From assembly GCF_007826885.1 (NCBI RefSeq), contig NZ_ML675581.1:1-64000 (forward strand): 64,000 nt of DNA, read 5' to 3'. Shown here piece by piece: positions 36,020 through 46,304 of this stretch (within the stretch, counting starts at the first letter, position 1; each line of letters starts with the position of its first letter). The stretch comes from Candidatus Nitrosocosmicus arcticus. Lineage in GTDB: Archaea > Thermoproteota > Nitrososphaeria > Nitrososphaerales > Nitrososphaeraceae. Under the pieces are notes generated by a model, which worked only from the letters and a program-made list of their open reading frames with translations, was not told the origin of the DNA and ran no database searches. The position numbers were made by a program, and so were the translations under genes.

Positions 36020-36227
36020 CCGTTCTTTATTACTACTAAAAGTATATAAACTCATTCATATAATTATCAAACCTAATAGTATTTTGTATCTGTTTTATGC
36101 AATATTCTACCATATATCAAGAACCAAATATTTCATTGGCCTTGGAATTCTGGTATTGAAACAAACTCCACTCAGAATCTTATTTAAACAAAAAAAATGA
36201 TTGTTGTAATTACTAACAAGATATATT

Positions 36228-37316
36228 TTATTTGGGGTTTTCATCTTGTCTGGTATTTCTATTCATATATGAAGGTCTTTTTAATTTTATATTTCTGAAC
36301 CGATCCATTCTAGTAGTTACTCGCGTCTCTGAAGCAGAATAGGGATGTGGTATTACTAAAACTCTTTCAATAGATGGAAATTGAGAACTAATCACCAACT
36401 GTATTTTTAAAGATAGCATTTCAACTTCTTCTAGTGATTCCTTTCCATCAACTGCTATGTGTATTTCTGCTTGGTCTATCATGCCTGAAGAGCGAAGTAG
36501 TACATCTCTTACAACTATCTTTTCATCGCTAAATTGTTCTGAAATTATGTTTTTTATTACTACTGTTAATTTGGGATTTTGCCAAGAGTCTATAAGAATC
36601 AAAGACGATTTTTTAAGAGATATATATGAAACTGAGAAGATATAGCCTGCTATTATCATTCCTCCTATTCCATCCATTTGTAAAAACCCAAATTGTGTTG
36701 CAACAAGTATACTAAAGAATCCAATGACAGAAGCTGATCCATCCTTAATTGAGTTTCTGGCATCTGTTTTTAACGAAAGCAGATTGTATTTGTTTGCGAT
36801 AATACGCATTTGAAATGCTCTGTGAAGGGATAATGCACTTGCTCCGGCTAGTACTGCCATAACTACATAAGGATGACTAATTTCGTGTGGATGGATTAAT
36901 GCCTGATAGGAATTATAAAATATAACCAGACCAATCGCAATCATTCCTATTGCAGCAATTAATGCTGTAAAACTCTCTACTTTATGATACCCAAAATGGA
37001 ATTTTTTATCCGCTGGTCTAAGTGCGATCCTTAGGCCTAGTAATACTATAAAAGATATTGCTGCATCTGATATCGAATCTATACCATCCGCGGTAGCAAC
37101 CACACTGCCACTGAGAATTCCTGTGACTATTTCTACAATACCTATAGCCAACAAAGTTACAACAGAAATCTTTGCAATCTTTTTGCCTGCTACGATTCCT
37201 TCTTGGACTAAATTGGGCGATTGCTGTGTTTTAGTGCCGTTTCTTATTAGATTTCCCTTGAGGTCAGCAAGTTCATCAGTAGATTTATTTTCTTTACTAT
37301 CTCCTACATCGTCCAA
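36228..37316 (-). CDS. cation diffusion facilitator transporter (DxxxD type)
   Basis: A 362-residue CDF transporter. After a hydrophilic N-terminus of 45 residues come six TM helices. TM2 has the metal pair DGIDSISDA (DxxxD) and TM5 DARNSIKDG. The DxxxD form of TM2 is that of Mn/Fe-type rather than Zn-type members, so iron or manganese is the first guess. The C-terminal ferredoxin-like domain holds no extra His cluster. Start TTG at 37316 is decided by the open frame only. Confidence 0.85.
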   Translation of the reverse strand: MDDVGDSKENKSTDELADLKGNLIRNGTKTQQSPNLVQEGIVAGKKIAKISVVTLLAIGIVEIVTGILSGSVVATADGIDSISDAAISFIVLLGLRIALRPADKKFHFGYHKVESFTALIAAIGMIAIGLVIFYNSYQALIHPHEISHPYVVMAVLAGASALSLHRAFQMRIIANKYNLLSLKTDARNSIKDGSASVIGFFSILVATQFGFLQMDGIGGMIIAGYIFSVSYISLKKSSLILIDSWQNPKLTVVIKNIISEQFSDEKIVVRDVLLRSSGMIDQAEIHIAVDGKESLEEVEMLSLKIQLVISSQFPSIERVLVIPHPYSASETRVTTRMDRFRNIKLKRPSYMNRNTRQDENPK

Positions 37317-37626
37317 ATTAATAATTTATTGTAGTACCTTGATTACACTATTTAAAATTTGCTGGCGAGTATATCTTTGTAAAAGTTTTACTGAATGTTT
37401 AATTAAAATTAGCAATTTATAATTAGAATATTACTAATCTTAAATTATTTTGAACGTTTTCTGTCAGTACTAAATAATATGAAGTTCATGCTATCATTGT
37501 ATGGTATTGGTAATATTGTTAATTCGGTTCACATTCGAATGGATGCTATCTTTAGGCTCCTATTGATGATATCCCTGCTGTTTCCTATGCACTACTTAGA
37601 TGAAATTCGTAGACGTTATTTTAAAA
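37317..37626. other. gene-free stretch between the CDF gene and tRNA-Pro
   Basis: About 310 bases. A 97-codon open frame runs through it into the tRNA and is discarded. It holds the promoter of the CDF gene on the minus strand; no clear TATA box could be fixed. Confidence 0.4.
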
Positions 37627-37700
37627 TGGGATCAGCCGGATTTGAACCGACGACCTCCAGCGCCCGAGGCTGGCATCATACCAAGCTAGACTATGATCCC
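37627..37700 (-). tRNA. tRNA-Pro (CGG)
   Basis: The acceptor GGGATCA pairs with TGATCCC, with discriminator A. The anticodon arm is CCAGC-CTCGGGC-GCTGG, giving anticodon CGG at 37664-37666. The T loop is TTCAAAT. No intron is present, in contrast to the other two tRNAs. Confidence 0.92.
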
Positions 37701-37795
37701 TTTCACCTATTTCCGTATTATCCTATATTATGTCTATGGCAAAAGTGTGTGAATACTGTTATCAGCTTTTAATCCTTTATTTATTAATTTTATGA

Positions 37796-39179
37796 TCAAA
37801 TAAAATCAAGGCCAATTTCATACTTACATGCTTCAATTAGTTTCTGGTCAAAGCATACTACTTGAGCATCCTTGTGGCCATCCTCCCGGTCGTTTTTCAA
37901 AATTCCTAGCTGGATAAGTTTATAAATTATTGAATAGCTTATGGGGAAAGCACCTGTAGCTCCTGGCGAATTGTAGTTTAATATATGAAGCATGTTATTT
38001 CTTAGCATAAATATTGGATTCATTACAAAATTACCACCGTTATCTATCAAGTTTGATCGAATTCCAGAGGTTCCACGAATTTTAAAGTCTCTATCTTCGA
38101 TAAGGGGAAGAAATTTTTTCACTCTATTTATCATATATTTTTTAGAAATACTACTTAATCCTTCTTTGTAGATTAAATTAAGCATCTCTCTGCTAAATAA
38201 CGTTCTATTTATTTTATTGTTTTTTCCCTTCATTAGTTTGTATATTTTAGGTAAAAATTCCTTTGTATTAACGATCTTGTTGTAGCCATATGGTGAAAAA
38301 ACCGGACAAGCATTGGGTCCTACTTCTCTGTTCCCGTTAGTCCTAATTATCCAGTGAGGATCCAGAAACGGAAATTGTTGGAATTCAGGTACTGAATAAA
38401 TGCTATGTTTTGTGAGTGTACTGTACTTTGATGGTGCTATCCAATATTCCCCTCTAAAAAAAAGGTCGCTATATTGATGGATTATTTTGGTCTTATCTAA
38501 CATATTAATCGAATTGCTTCCAGTGGCGTTGATCAGGAAATCACATTTGATTTCTTTTTTCGTATTTTCAAAAAGGTTAATATATTCTAGGATAATTTCA
38601 GGACTTGAATCAGTTCTATTTTTTATCTTTAGAACTTTAGATCGCGTTATGAAGGTTACTTGATGATTTTCACGGGATATCTGGGTTGCTAAACTTTGGG
38701 TAATTTGACCATAATTTACCGATGCATCTTTATAACATAAAATCGCTGACTTACATTTAAGATTGGGTTCAATAATTGATATTTCCTTTTCATCCATCAT
38801 CACAATTTCCTTTTCATCCAAGCCATTTTTTATTCCCCATTCCAAATGCAGCGAAAGTGTACTTAATGATTTATCATCATTTGCTACTTCAATTACCCCA
38901 TCCTCAACAAATAATATTTTGTTTACTTGACAATATCTTTTCCAAAAATCATAACCATACAAGGCAGCTTTGGCCCAAATTTTCTTCTTTTCAGGATTGT
39001 AGATAAAAGGTGCATGGACCTTGCCGGTATTCCTAGAACTAGTATGTAAACCTGCTTTTACTTCCTGCTCAATTATTGTTACCTTTGAGTTTGATAGGGA
39101 AGAAATTACATATGCTAAAGTTGTTCCTAGAATACCTGCACCAATAATTACGATATGGTTATTATTTATGGTTAGACAC
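37796..39179 (-). pseudogene. FAD-dependent oxidoreductase (L-2-hydroxyglutarate oxidase-like) with a disturbed start
   Basis: The frame codes for a full DAO-type flavoprotein. The FAD site is IVIIGAGILGTT at about 39120-39155 on the minus strand, then IIEQEVKAG, TGKVHAP, DFLINATGSNS and the C-terminal NSPGATGAFPISYSI. It is close to LhgO/GlcA-type L-2-hydroxy-acid oxidases. The frame is open back to a stop near 39248 but has no ATG, GTG or TTG before the FAD motif. A GTG at 39177-39179 with a GAGG upstream would read M-S-N-H-K and then IVIIG only if one base were removed in AAATAATAAC. I conclude a frameshift, a sequencing error or a non-standard start. It might still be functional; a start at TTG 38962 would delete the FAD site. 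Confidence 0.6.
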
Positions 39180-39204
39180 TCTTTCCTCTGTCCAGTATTA
39201 TTTT

Positions 39205-39552
39205 TTATACTCCCGTCATAGTTACCCTGCCCGTCATTAACGATTGGTTAATTTCATTTATTTCATGGCTCTTATGTTTTCTTCTTTCTATCACATACCC
39301 TGATGTAGAATGATAATATATTATCATGTCCGTAGGATAAAATGAAATTATTGAATGGTTGTCTGAATCCGATGCAAAATGTCGAAGATGAATATTTTCC
39401 CACTCAAAGAGTTTGTCTATATTGCCATCAAAATGGAACTTGCTTCCACAAGTACATTGAACATTTCTCCAACTCTCCTTAATATTTCTCAACCATTTGT
39501 CCTTTTTTGGCACTACTTCAACTTTTTCAATGTTATTCTTTTTATCCATCAT
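39205..39552 (-). CDS. hypothetical protein with a CxC motif
   Basis: About 115 residues from Met at 39552 (MDKKNNIEKVEVV); the open frame begins at 39606. It has a basic N-terminal part (KKDKWLRNIKESWRNV), then CTCGSKFHFDGNID, and a beta-rich C-terminus with several Tyr and His (MIIYYHSTSGYVIERR). There is one CxC pair but not enough ligands for a full zinc site. It ends about 30 bases before the oxidoreductase and likely shares its transcript. Confidence 0.5.
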   Translation of the reverse strand: MMDKKNNIEKVEVVPKKDKWLRNIKESWRNVQCTCGSKFHFDGNIDKLFEWENIHLRHFASDSDNHSIISFYPTDMIIYYHSTSGYVIERRKHKSHEINEINQSLMTGRVTMTGV

Positions 39553-39772
39553 TTTTGAATTATTAGATAGCTGCAAATCCTTTTTCTCCGCGCTCTTCAA
39601 ATACAATATATGATCTTCTTATTTTAAATCTGTTTACTTTTATGAACACCTGTTATCACATCTAATAGTTTTTGAATAGAGTCCCTCAATCTAATTGAGA
39701 AATATGATCTACTCTAAATACTATTTAGTGATTCAACGAAAAATCTATTTTTGATGTTTCATAAATAATTCT

Positions 39773-41770
39773 CTATATGGCGAATTTGCTGTTTTTCAAT
39801 GTTATCTTGGCTTTCGAATAGTCAAGACCATTCCACTCGATATGGAATCCCAGACATGTGAGTATATTAATATGTATTTTTTCAGGTATTTTTTTGGAAT
39901 CTAAAATATTACATGCTTCTCCCAGATTAATGACATTTTTTGTATCTTTCCGAATCTCTTCAATAAACTGCGTATTAAGAATATAATCATCAATCATTAG
40001 TAGTCGCTTTTTGGACAACTCACTTTCAAACATATACTTGAAATCATTATTCTTATCTATCAAATCCTTGAGGCTTACCTTTAAGAATGCGTCACCATCA
40101 GTGCATTCTTCCTTCAATAATTCGTCTAGTTTACCTAAATACATATAACTCATCTCAGAAATTCTCAATTCTTCAAAGAGTCTGATTACATTTTGAATGA
40201 TCTTATTCTGATTCTGTGTATTGAGAACATTACGACTTATGTAATTGTTTTCTATATCTTTTATATATTTTATTATCTCTTTAAATGAGATCTTTTCGTT
40301 TTTGTAAGAGGTTATCAACACATTCCTGTTATTTTTAATATCGGTTATCTTATTTTCTTCATTTAATTCGTATGACATCAAATTTTCAAGATTGATCACA
40401 AGGATCATGAAAAATTTTTCATCATGATTCTTGTTTTGTACTATTTCAAATATTTTAGATATTTTCCTTTCTAGGTATTCTTTTGTCCAGAAACCAATAA
40501 TCTCAACAAATATGCTTGTGTCAAATTTTGTCAGGATAAAATCTGGTATAAATGCAGTTTTTTGCTTTGTTATAATAGGTTCCGGTTCTCGTTCTATCGC
40601 CCATTCTGTTTTAAATAGTTCAAATTTTTGTAAGAATGTCTTTTCTATTTTACTATCAAAAAGCATTGGGACATTAGAATTATCCATGGAAATCTCGCTA
40701 TTGATTTCTTGGACGTCTATTTTGTTTCTATCCTTGGAATTATATTCATCATGAGATTTCTTGCTTATTGGCAAAGAATTTTTCCTTGATTCATTATACC
40801 GATAAACGGAATTTTCTAAGGATGTCTTAATCATTTTATCTGAAGGAAACGAATTTGGGTAGGATTTTTCAGAAATTTCAAATTCATAAACTAGTTTCTT
40901 CCCACTGTTTGTTACCCTGAGAATATCCGCCTGTATGTGCCATCTTTCTGATTTCATAATGGTGGGTAATATTTTTGATATCGCAACACCGTATCTGTCA
41001 GTCAATTTTATTACATTTAAGGCACCTTCAATGGAGCAAATTATTTTATTTTCTTTAGATTCCTGGGTTGTTTCATCTTCCATATCTAGCCAGTACATTA
41101 GACCGAGTCTTTTTACTTCCCTGAGTACTTCTTTCCATCGTGTTCCTAGATTTAGGTCCGATCCCAAACCTATTCTCACTTTTAGGCAACCAAAAAGCAA
41201 AGTTTGAATTAATGATATATTATAAAAGAGAAGTAACTTCTCGGCATTAATTGGTAAAAACGTATCCATCATCGTGTTTTCATCTAGATCAGACCACATC
41301 ACTTTTGATAACATCTCATTGGATATTCCTAGTTTATTAGATATTTTCTCAAGAATTGATTTCCTTGTTTGCTCAGTTAGGGCGGTATTTTGTCTGGCTG
41401 ATTCATCAAAAACACTTCTCCTAATTTCTATCGCAGTGAGATTTTTTAACAATTCGATTGTCTGATTTGAATAGTTATGATGAGGATTATTTGAGTGAAT
41501 TTGCGAAATGGATTTAAATGTACATCTTTTTTCTAAAATTGCAGCTAATCCTCTAATAAGCTTATAGTCTTTATAAGTTTGCTCCAGACCCTTTAGAGAC
41601 TGGCTTAACTTTTCTTTTATAAGGTTATGTTGATAGGAATATTCAAAAACTTGTATGACTTGTTTCGCTATCTCGATGTCTTTAGAGTTCTCTTCCAAAG
41701 AACATAAAATGGGATATATTTTATAATTTTTATGATCCAATTTACATCTGAGTAAATCTGAAGATATCAT
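39773..41770 (-). CDS. bax1: Bax1 nuclease (DUF790), partner of XPB
   Basis: A 665-residue Bax1-type protein. The middle carries the PD-(D/E)xK-like nuclease core: TAFIPDFILTKF followed by IFVEIIGFWTKEYLERK. The N-terminal part is helical and the C-terminal stretch ends KITLKNSKFAI. Bax1 binds XPB and supplies the nuclease of an archaeal nucleotide-excision step. It is downstream of xpb by 63 bases on the same strand, the classical arrangement. Confidence 0.85.
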   Translation of the reverse strand: MISSDLLRCKLDHKNYKIYPILCSLEENSKDIEIAKQVIQVFEYSYQHNLIKEKLSQSLKGLEQTYKDYKLIRGLAAILEKRCTFKSISQIHSNNPHHNYSNQTIELLKNLTAIEIRRSVFDESARQNTALTEQTRKSILEKISNKLGISNEMLSKVMWSDLDENTMMDTFLPINAEKLLLFYNISLIQTLLFGCLKVRIGLGSDLNLGTRWKEVLREVKRLGLMYWLDMEDETTQESKENKIICSIEGALNVIKLTDRYGVAISKILPTIMKSERWHIQADILRVTNSGKKLVYEFEISEKSYPNSFPSDKMIKTSLENSVYRYNESRKNSLPISKKSHDEYNSKDRNKIDVQEINSEISMDNSNVPMLFDSKIEKTFLQKFELFKTEWAIEREPEPIITKQKTAFIPDFILTKFDTSIFVEIIGFWTKEYLERKISKIFEIVQNKNHDEKFFMILVINLENLMSYELNEENKITDIKNNRNVLITSYKNEKISFKEIIKYIKDIENNYISRNVLNTQNQNKIIQNVIRLFEELRISEMSYMYLGKLDELLKEECTDGDAFLKVSLKDLIDKNNDFKYMFESELSKKRLLMIDDYILNTQFIEEIRKDTKNVINLGEACNILDSKKIPEKIHINILTCLGFHIEWNGLDYSKAKITLKNSKFAI

Positions 41771-41833
41771 TTTTTATTCACCAGCCATGTTCTGATCATA
41801 CTCAAATTAATAGATGATATTGTCATTTAGTAT

Positions 41834-43225
41834 TCATTGATCTGATTTATCTATTAATTGCTTTTTATTGTTTATCCCTTTGTTTCTTCTGTTGCTAGTG
41901 AAGATTTCACTTGTATCGGATGAAATTATTTCAATAAGATTAGCCACGTTTTCAACATCCATTTTAGGTCTGAGTAATCTTCCTAGTCGTTGAACAAATT
42001 CCCTTTTACTTCCTGTACCACTTAATATTATGCCCATGTTAGCATCAGGAACATCTGTTCCTTCATCCAAAACCTTGGTGGCGACTATAATTCTGTATAG
42101 TCCTTTCTTGAATTTTTCTAATATTTCATTCCTTTCTTCATTCTTTGTCTTATGTGTTATGACAGGAATCAAAAATCGGTCTGAAATACTATAAGCCAGT
42201 TTAGTATGAACCGTAAAAATGATTATTTTGTCCATAATGTGATGTTTTAAGATGTTTTCTAATTCTACAATTTTAGCATAGCTATTTAGGGCTATATCTA
42301 TAGCTTCATTTCTCAGAAGTAAAGCCTTTCTAAGATTGATATTGTTTGCAGATAGAATGATTAATTTTTCTAGTCTTATAGGATAAAAGATCTTAGATTC
42401 TTTTAATAACTGGTTATATTGAAAAATTTTTCGGTTATATTGTGATATTTCGTCTGGTAACATATTTACTTTTACTTTTTTCAACCTAAATTTGGCTAGA
42501 TGGTTAGCTTGAGATAATTCATAAAAATCTTTACTGAATACTATATTTCCTACTAATTTGTAAATATTCACATGTTTGCGATCTTCTCGCTCTATTGTTG
42601 CGGTTAAACCTAATCTATATGGAGAAATAAATTGTTCTCCAATCAATGAATATTTATCAGAAGCCAGATGATGAACTTCGTCGAATATTAAGAATTCAAA
42701 TTTGTTACCTAGATATGATGATTTTAAGTAAGCTGAATCATATGTTGTAATGGTAATACTTTTTATGTCTTCATTGCCTCCTCCAAGCTTGCCTATTTGG
42801 TTCTTCACCTTTAAGATATTTTCCATGGCTTCAAACCATTGTTCCATTAAATTTAATGTAGGAACTATTACAAGCGTTGAGGTATTAGTTTTCAATATCG
42901 CATTTAATGCAATTATTGTTTTGCCTGCACCAGTCGGTAGAATTATACATCCTTTCATATTATGTGTTATCCATCTTTTCAACGCTTCTTTTTGATAGTC
43001 CCTTAATTCCTTAGTGATACTGAATTGGTTCTTATTGAGCGGAATAATGTAGTCTTGTACTTTATCTATATAGTCAATTTTATTTCTTCTGAAATAATGA
43101 ATTATTTCTGGATAATAGATACCTAGAGCTCGATATTTATTAATTCTAGGGTCAAATACTGAATATGGTGTGTGAAAATCCCCATTTAATAGAATGGTGC
43201 CTTTATCATATATTAGCTCGGTCAA
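41834..43225 (-). CDS. xpb: XPB helicase (SF2)
   Basis: A 463-residue SF2 helicase of the archaeal XPB type, which unwinds DNA at damage. The N-terminal 75 residues form the damage-recognition domain. Walker A is ILPTGAGKTIIALNA, DEAH is IFDEVHHLASD, the RED motif is TATIEREDRKHVN, and the helicase-2 part has VATKVLDEGTDVP and GSGSKREFVQRLGRLLRPK-type sequence. All hallmarks of XPB are present. It forms an operon with bax1. Confidence 0.92.
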   Translation of the reverse strand: MTELIYDKGTILLNGDFHTPYSVFDPRINKYRALGIYYPEIIHYFRRNKIDYIDKVQDYIIPLNKNQFSITKELRDYQKEALKRWITHNMKGCIILPTGAGKTIIALNAILKTNTSTLVIVPTLNLMEQWFEAMENILKVKNQIGKLGGGNEDIKSITITTYDSAYLKSSYLGNKFEFLIFDEVHHLASDKYSLIGEQFISPYRLGLTATIEREDRKHVNIYKLVGNIVFSKDFYELSQANHLAKFRLKKVKVNMLPDEISQYNRKIFQYNQLLKESKIFYPIRLEKLIILSANNINLRKALLLRNEAIDIALNSYAKIVELENILKHHIMDKIIIFTVHTKLAYSISDRFLIPVITHKTKNEERNEILEKFKKGLYRIIVATKVLDEGTDVPDANMGIILSGTGSKREFVQRLGRLLRPKMDVENVANLIEIISSDTSEIFTSNRRNKGINNKKQLIDKSDQ

Positions 43226-43462
43226 AGCATTATTCTTATATGATATATCGAGAGGTTTTTTTATTTAAATCTATTTCCAATTTCCAATAGCCCAGGATCT
43301 ATATGTTTATGTCAATGGGGGCAATACCAGTCAATGTCTTGTTCTATCAAGTTTGAATTACCCCGACATTTCATTCCGCCCCATCTTCCATTTTGTATAT
43401 AAAAAACTTTTGGTATTTTATTCTAATTAATTAATGAATAGATAAAATTAAAAGGACAGTGA

Positions 43463-43816
43463 ATGAAATTATCATTGATTGTAAAAATGTCAGGTGACGA
43501 AAGATTATCACAATTTCTAAAAGAAGGTAAAGATTGGGAAAGAAAACCTACCACTATAGCCGGCGTTTTTTTATTTAAACTTCCTGAGTATCGTGGTAGA
43601 CCAGCATCCATAGCTATAGAAATTAACCCACTCAATTCAAATGGCACTCCAAGTAAAAAAAGAGGGATTGTAATCAAATCGCTGGAAGAACTAAATTCCA
43701 TCTTGGAATTAATTAGTAATTCTAAGGTTTCACAACTGGCACAATCTATTGATAGTGTTAACCCGGAAAGGAAGACCATGGTAAGGAGTGAATCAACTGA
43801 GGTATTTGAAATCTGA
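43463..43816 (+). CDS. conserved hypothetical protein, 117 residues
   Basis: A soluble protein. A short N-terminal helix (SGDERLSQFLKEGKDWERKP) is followed by a beta strand set (TIAGVFLFKLPEYRGRPASIAIEINP) and a long helix (SLEELNSILELISNSKVSQLAQS). It lies between the XPB/Bax1 operon (divergent) and the Hef-type gene, so a link to repair is possible but not shown. Met at 43463 or Met at 43487 may be the start. Confidence 0.6.
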   Translation: MKLSLIVKMSGDERLSQFLKEGKDWERKPTTIAGVFLFKLPEYRGRPASIAIEINPLNSNGTPSKKRGIVIKSLEELNSILELISNSKVSQLAQSIDSVNPERKTMVRSESTEVFEI

Positions 43817-43879
43817 ATATTGACAAATTCAGTCCTATACTACCATTACTAGCCCTTTCTGATATTTCATAATCTAACT

Positions 43880-46225
43880 TTGGTCAAGAACTATTTTACT
43901 CATCCTCTCTTAAGGGGTGAAATGATTGAGTATAGACAATACCAGCAGGACATTGTAAATAGGGCATTATACAAGAATTCATTAATTGTGATTCCAACTT
44001 CATTAGGAAAAACAATTGTTGCCTTATTAGTTTGTCTTGACATTTTACTTAACTGGAAAAAATCAAAGATCCTAATTCTTGCTCCTACTCGCCCATTGGT
44101 GTTCCAACATTTTGAATTATTCAAAATGAATACTCTGCTTTCAGGCCAATGCGTTGCGCTAACAGGAAAGATAGCACCAGAAATTAGAAAAACGATTTGG
44201 AAATCCTCTTCAATTAGGGTATACTTTGCTACACCCGAGTTAGTAAAGAATGATATCCAGGATAGTATACTTAAAAAAGATGAATTTTATTTAATAGTAT
44301 TTGATGAGGCCCAACGAGCCGTTAAGGACTATAGTTATACATCTATTTCTAAACAATTTTACAAAAATTCTGATCATGATAAACTCCCACTAGTCATAGG
44401 GTTATCTGCTAGCCCCGGAGCTAAAGAAGAAAAAATTAAAGAGATCTGTTCAAATCTGTTTATAGAGCAAATCATTGCCAAATCTGAACGAGATGATGAT
44501 GTGTTACCCTATGTTTTTGAAACCCACGTAGAACATTGCTCAATCGAGATGAATGATTATCATAAGGATCTATCCGCCTTGTTGAATTCCATGATTTACG
44601 ATAATATCAACTGGTTAATCAATAATCGTTTCATAAAAAAGAAGAAAGTTGAAAGTGTATATAGAAAGGATCTCTTGTCACTTGGGGACTATATAAAATC
44701 GAATTTAGATCCAAAAAATATGAACTTTTTCCTATTGACTGCATTAAAGTTTCAATCTTTATCCTTGATTTTGTTATACTGTCGTGATTTAGTTGAATCT
44801 CAAGGCAGCTTTACTCTAAAAAAATTTTTAGACAATGCTAAAGAGAACTCCGAAAGTAAAACTTATCAGGAACTATTTTTAGATTCACGAATAAAGGAAA
44901 TAATCAAAATATTAAAGGATCATGATAACGAGCCTCCCCCTAAATTAGAAAAGGTATTATCGGTAGTTAGTCAGTTCCTTGATTCGAGAGGAGATATAAA
45001 AACAGCCAAGGATTCGCTTAGGGATACTGATAATGTTACTACTAAGCAGAGTGATTCTGATTACGAAGACAAACAGATTCCTACTAATTATCAAAAAAAG
45101 ATTTTGATTTTTTCGCAATATCGTGATACGCTTGAAGAAATCACAACCTTTCTAAATGACAATGGTATATCTTGCAAGGGATTTTACGGTCAATCAAATA
45201 AAAATGGACAGAAAGGTCTCACTCAGGATAAACAATTATCTATTCTTGGTGATTTTAGACTTGGAAAATTCCCGGTACTTGTTGCTACGTCAGTTGCAGA
45301 GGAGGGGCTTAACATCCCAAATGTTGATCTTGTGCTGTTTTATGAACCTGTACCAAGCGAGATTAGGTTTATACAAAGAAAAGGAAGGACGGGTAGGTTT
45401 TCCAATGGAAAGGTGATCATTCTAATTTCTGAAGATTCTATCGATACAAAATATTTAGAGATCTCCAAAAGAAGAGTTAATAGAATGAAATCAAGTCTTC
45501 AGAATACAAACTTTACTTTGGAAAAATATGGCAAAAGAGCTTTCGAAAATCCAGATAAAATGCTTGAATCTGAACTCTTCTTTCTCTACGAAAAATCCAA
45601 AAAATGTTCTGAATTTGTAAAGGAAGATAATTACAACGAAAGTACTAATCCTATTTTGGACTCTATTTCTTCAAATTCTAATAAGAAAATTAAAGGCCTT
45701 ATGAAGAGATTGTCCTATCGTCATCGGAGTTCCAATGATTCAGAATTATCTGCATCTTTTACAAGAAAAAACTTGGAAGATCTTTATGAAATCTCTTTGA
45801 ATTTGGATAGAAAGAAAATAGTCGAGAGAGTTCAAAGACAAATTCATGACTTACTCGGAAAGGCTGGAAAAAATGGACTCGAAGTTTCATATCTAAATGA
45901 GGTAGTAGGCCTTGATCAAGAGATTATCAGAAAGGCCATAGAAAACCTGACCAAAATGAAACGAACTGTGTGGGTAAATAAGAATACAATTGCATTAATC
46001 GAATCTGTCAAGTTTCTGCCCGGCCATAAATACTCTATATCCATTGAAAAGATTGTGATGGGTAAAGCAATTGTAATTGTTAATGAAAAGTGGTATGCTT
46101 CCCTGAAACACCAAGATTACTTTGGTCCTAGGGCGTTATTAAAAAAAGGTAATACTTTCAATATTATTGGTGAAATGTATCGAAGTGCAGGAATACTTCA
46201 TTTGATTGTAAAAAAAATAATCTAG
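43880..46225 (+). CDS. hef: Hef/FANCM-type helicase without ERCC4 nuclease
   Basis: A 781-residue SF2 helicase. Motif I is IPTSLGKTIVALLVC, Ia is APTRPLVFQHF, II is FDEAQRAV (DEAQ rather than DEAH), and III is LSASPG. The long insert of Hef proteins follows, then motif IV (ILIFSQYRDTLEE), VATSVAEEGLNIPNVDLV and QRKGRTGR. In Euryarchaea the C-terminus would be the ERCC4 nuclease with a helix-hairpin-helix. Here residues 640-781 look like a winged helix and a beta-rich part instead. It should remodel forked DNA. Start TTG at 43880. Confidence 0.88.
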   Translation: MVKNYFTHPLLRGEMIEYRQYQQDIVNRALYKNSLIVIPTSLGKTIVALLVCLDILLNWKKSKILILAPTRPLVFQHFELFKMNTLLSGQCVALTGKIAPEIRKTIWKSSSIRVYFATPELVKNDIQDSILKKDEFYLIVFDEAQRAVKDYSYTSISKQFYKNSDHDKLPLVIGLSASPGAKEEKIKEICSNLFIEQIIAKSERDDDVLPYVFETHVEHCSIEMNDYHKDLSALLNSMIYDNINWLINNRFIKKKKVESVYRKDLLSLGDYIKSNLDPKNMNFFLLTALKFQSLSLILLYCRDLVESQGSFTLKKFLDNAKENSESKTYQELFLDSRIKEIIKILKDHDNEPPPKLEKVLSVVSQFLDSRGDIKTAKDSLRDTDNVTTKQSDSDYEDKQIPTNYQKKILIFSQYRDTLEEITTFLNDNGISCKGFYGQSNKNGQKGLTQDKQLSILGDFRLGKFPVLVATSVAEEGLNIPNVDLVLFYEPVPSEIRFIQRKGRTGRFSNGKVIILISEDSIDTKYLEISKRRVNRMKSSLQNTNFTLEKYGKRAFENPDKMLESELFFLYEKSKKCSEFVKEDNYNESTNPILDSISSNSNKKIKGLMKRLSYRHRSSNDSELSASFTRKNLEDLYEISLNLDRKKIVERVQRQIHDLLGKAGKNGLEVSYLNEVVGLDQEIIRKAIENLTKMKRTVWVNKNTIALIESVKFLPGHKYSISIEKIVMGKAIVIVNEKWYASLKHQDYFGPRALLKKGNTFNIIGEMYRSAGILHLIVKKII

Positions 46226-46304
46226 TTATTGATATAGTGTGATGCCAAAACCTATTCCCAATAGATAATCATATGACGAAGGGACGCCATTTGAATGATC
46301 GTGA

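Noticed and set aside
37479-37772. 97-codon plus-strand open frame through tRNA-Pro
   Set aside because: It overlaps a clear tRNA gene and has no protein motif.
45156-45416. 86-codon plus-strand frame within the Hef-type gene
   Set aside because: It overlaps helicase motifs IV-VI in another frame; the main frame is clearly coding.
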